Shown: in pieces, positions 5,811 through 6,473 of the stretch
How positions within the stretch are numbered: position 1 is the first letter of the stretch
Layout: each line of letters starts with the position of its first letter
From: Thiomonas sp.
GTDB lineage: Bacteria > Pseudomonadota > Gammaproteobacteria > Burkholderiales > Burkholderiaceae
Length of the DNA stretch: 6,473 nucleotides
Assembly: GCA_027443745.1 (NCBI GenBank)
Contig: DAIAZB010000033.1
Location: forward strand, 1 to 6,473
Direction of reading: 5' to 3'
Program-made: the position numbers and the translations under genes
Notes under the pieces: generated by a model
Seen by the model: only the letters and a program-made list of their open reading frames with translations
The model's database searches: none
Told to the model about the DNA's origin: nothing

Positions 5811-5850
5811 ACACGCCCCTTTCCTTCCACCCCATCGACCGGATACACCT

Positions 5851-6033
5851 ATGAGCTCCCTCTGGACCGACCTGCTGTTCCTGCACGGCCACATCACCGA
5901 CCCCCGACTCGCCCGCCGCCTGCTTTCCCCCGCACCGCCATCCGAGCTGGACCCGCCCACTACCCGTCCCGCCGCAACCTCGATGCCCCCTTTTCTGCAA
6001 CGACTTACCCGTCGCCTGGGTTCTGCTCGTTGA
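5851..6033 (+). CDS. Small protein of unknown function (60 residues)
   Basis: The frame starts MSSLWTDLLFLHGHITDPRLARRLL, which reads like an ordered helical N-terminus; the middle is rich in Pro, Ala and Thr and the end is basic (FLQRLTRRLGSAR). I faintly recall similar small LLFLHGHI proteins in Xanthomonadales but can give no function. There is no signal peptide and no clear membrane segment. It begins 40 bases after the transferase stop with a weak GGA 8-10 bases upstream, so it may be the last gene of that unit. Its stop (6031-6033) lies inside a hairpin at the edge of insertion-sequence-like DNA, so the last few residues may not be native. Confidence 0.55.
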   Translation: MSSLWTDLLFLHGHITDPRLARRLLSPAPPSELDPPTTRPAATSMPPFLQRLTRRLGSAR

Positions 6034-6427
6034 GCAGTTTGAACAACCCGATCTGACGCTGCTCCGGTGATGTATGGGTGCTGCGGTCATCCGAGATGTC
6101 GTGTGCAGTGGTGGAGGCGAGCGCTCTGGATCCGCGGAGCCCACGCTCTCTCTGCTTCGTGCTTCGGTGCCCGTCCTGTGGCCGCAAGTTCCCGATGGTC
6201 TCTCCGCCGGCCTGCGCCAACGCCTTCCGATGCATCGTTGCTAACCGGCGCAGGTTGTGCACGAAGTTGATCAGGCCGACAGCCACCGTGGCGCGCTGCA
6301 GCCCGGTGCAGCGCAGCAGCTTGCCCCTGCGGAACAGGTCCATATGCGCGAACACGTGCTCGACCCGTGCGCGCGTCTTCGCCCCGCGTTGATTGGCGCG
6401 CTTCTGCGCCGCCATCAGCGACCACAC
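6005..6427 (-). pseudogene. C-terminal remnant of an IS5-family transposase
   Basis: The minus-strand frame reads MAAQKRANQRGAKTRARVEHVFAHM...GKLLRCTGLQRATVAVGLINFVHNLRRLATMH. This is the C-terminal part of IS5-family DDE transposases: RARVEHVF carries the last catalytic acid (Glu23 counted from the GTG at 6427), and NLRRL marks the final helix. Homology covers about 6215-6420. Upstream, a stop (6428-6430) interrupts the frame and the expected preceding RNase-H-fold residues with the first two acids are missing, so no active enzyme can be made. Downstream, the frame runs on through about 70 non-family residues and leaves the element before stopping at 6005. The fragment is an inactive remnant beside the small unknown gene; which IS it came from cannot be told here. 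Confidence 0.7.
6018..6049 (+). terminator. Nested inverted repeat at the operon end or insertion-sequence edge
   Basis: CTGCTC (6023-6028) and GAGCAG (6032-6037) form a 6-bp stem with loop GTT, followed by TTT; an outer GGGTT/AACCC pair (6018-6022 and 6045-6049) encloses it. It may end transcription of the preceding genes from the left or of the transposase remnant from the right. It may also contain the terminal repeat of the element. The T-run is short, so termination strength is uncertain. Confidence 0.35.
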
Positions 6428-6473
6428 TCAAGCGCGGAGACAAGTGAGGCGCAAGCCAATCTCGCCTGCGATG
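6428..6473. other. Unassigned end of window
   Basis: On the minus strand the bases read an open frame (IAGEIGLRLTCLRA) that ends at a TGA (6428-6430) directly before the transposase remnant. It could be the tail of another gene joined to the remnant or decayed transposon DNA. It is too short to identify. Confidence 0.3.

Noticed and set aside
4180..5960. Two long minus-strand open frames opposite the dehydratase and transferase
   Set aside because: Both mirror the codon structure of clear plus-strand enzymes and contain no recognisable domain.

Overview
The window is GC-rich. Its protein style (FtsX-type permease pair, DUF3667 protein, Lrp-type regulator, a small LLFLHGHI protein, IS5-type transposase remnant) suggests a gammaproteobacterium of the Xanthomonadales (Xanthomonadaceae or Rhodanobacteraceae). 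That is inferred from recalled family resemblance; there is no rRNA or other taxonomic marker.

Left part (1-2636): two adjacent MacB/FtsX-family ABC transporter permeases on the plus strand. The first lacks the usual N-terminal cytoplasmic stretch. Its reading frame runs without a stop to the left edge, through about 45 codons that read like the cofactor-binding part of a PLP-dependent aminotransferase. The two are fused in frame near position 136-145, so the junction looks like a deletion or recombination joint. No ATPase or adaptor gene lies in the window.

Middle part (2637-3584): a scarred stretch. It holds a ten-codon open frame, a possible alpha/beta-hydrolase tail, and a DUF3667 gene cut off after about 88 codons at a set of three 20-bp repeats that resemble the end of a lost insertion sequence. 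A 75-bp segment able to fold into a three-way junction followed by five T's comes next. No ordinary gene is visible from 3241 to 3584.

Right-centre part (3585-6033): the coherent metabolic section. An Lrp/AsnC-type regulator (minus strand) is divergent from a PLP-dependent threonine/serine dehydratase. A YibF-like glutathione S-transferase and a 60-residue unknown protein follow in the same direction with short gaps. The 121-bp divergent gap has two small palindromes that are candidate operators. The likely logic is an amino-acid-sensing regulator controlling a catabolic dehydratase, with the transferase co-transcribed.

Right end (6005-6473): the C-terminal remnant of an IS5-family transposase on the minus strand. 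Its upstream part is missing, and its frame runs on past the apparent element end. Overall the window is an ordinary metabolic island between several decayed joints. I see no CRISPR array, tRNA, rRNA or complete mobile element, and no convincing new multi-gene system. The best candidates for novelty are the fused aminotransferase-permease frame, the folded segment at 3314-3388 and the repeat cluster at 3194-3260.
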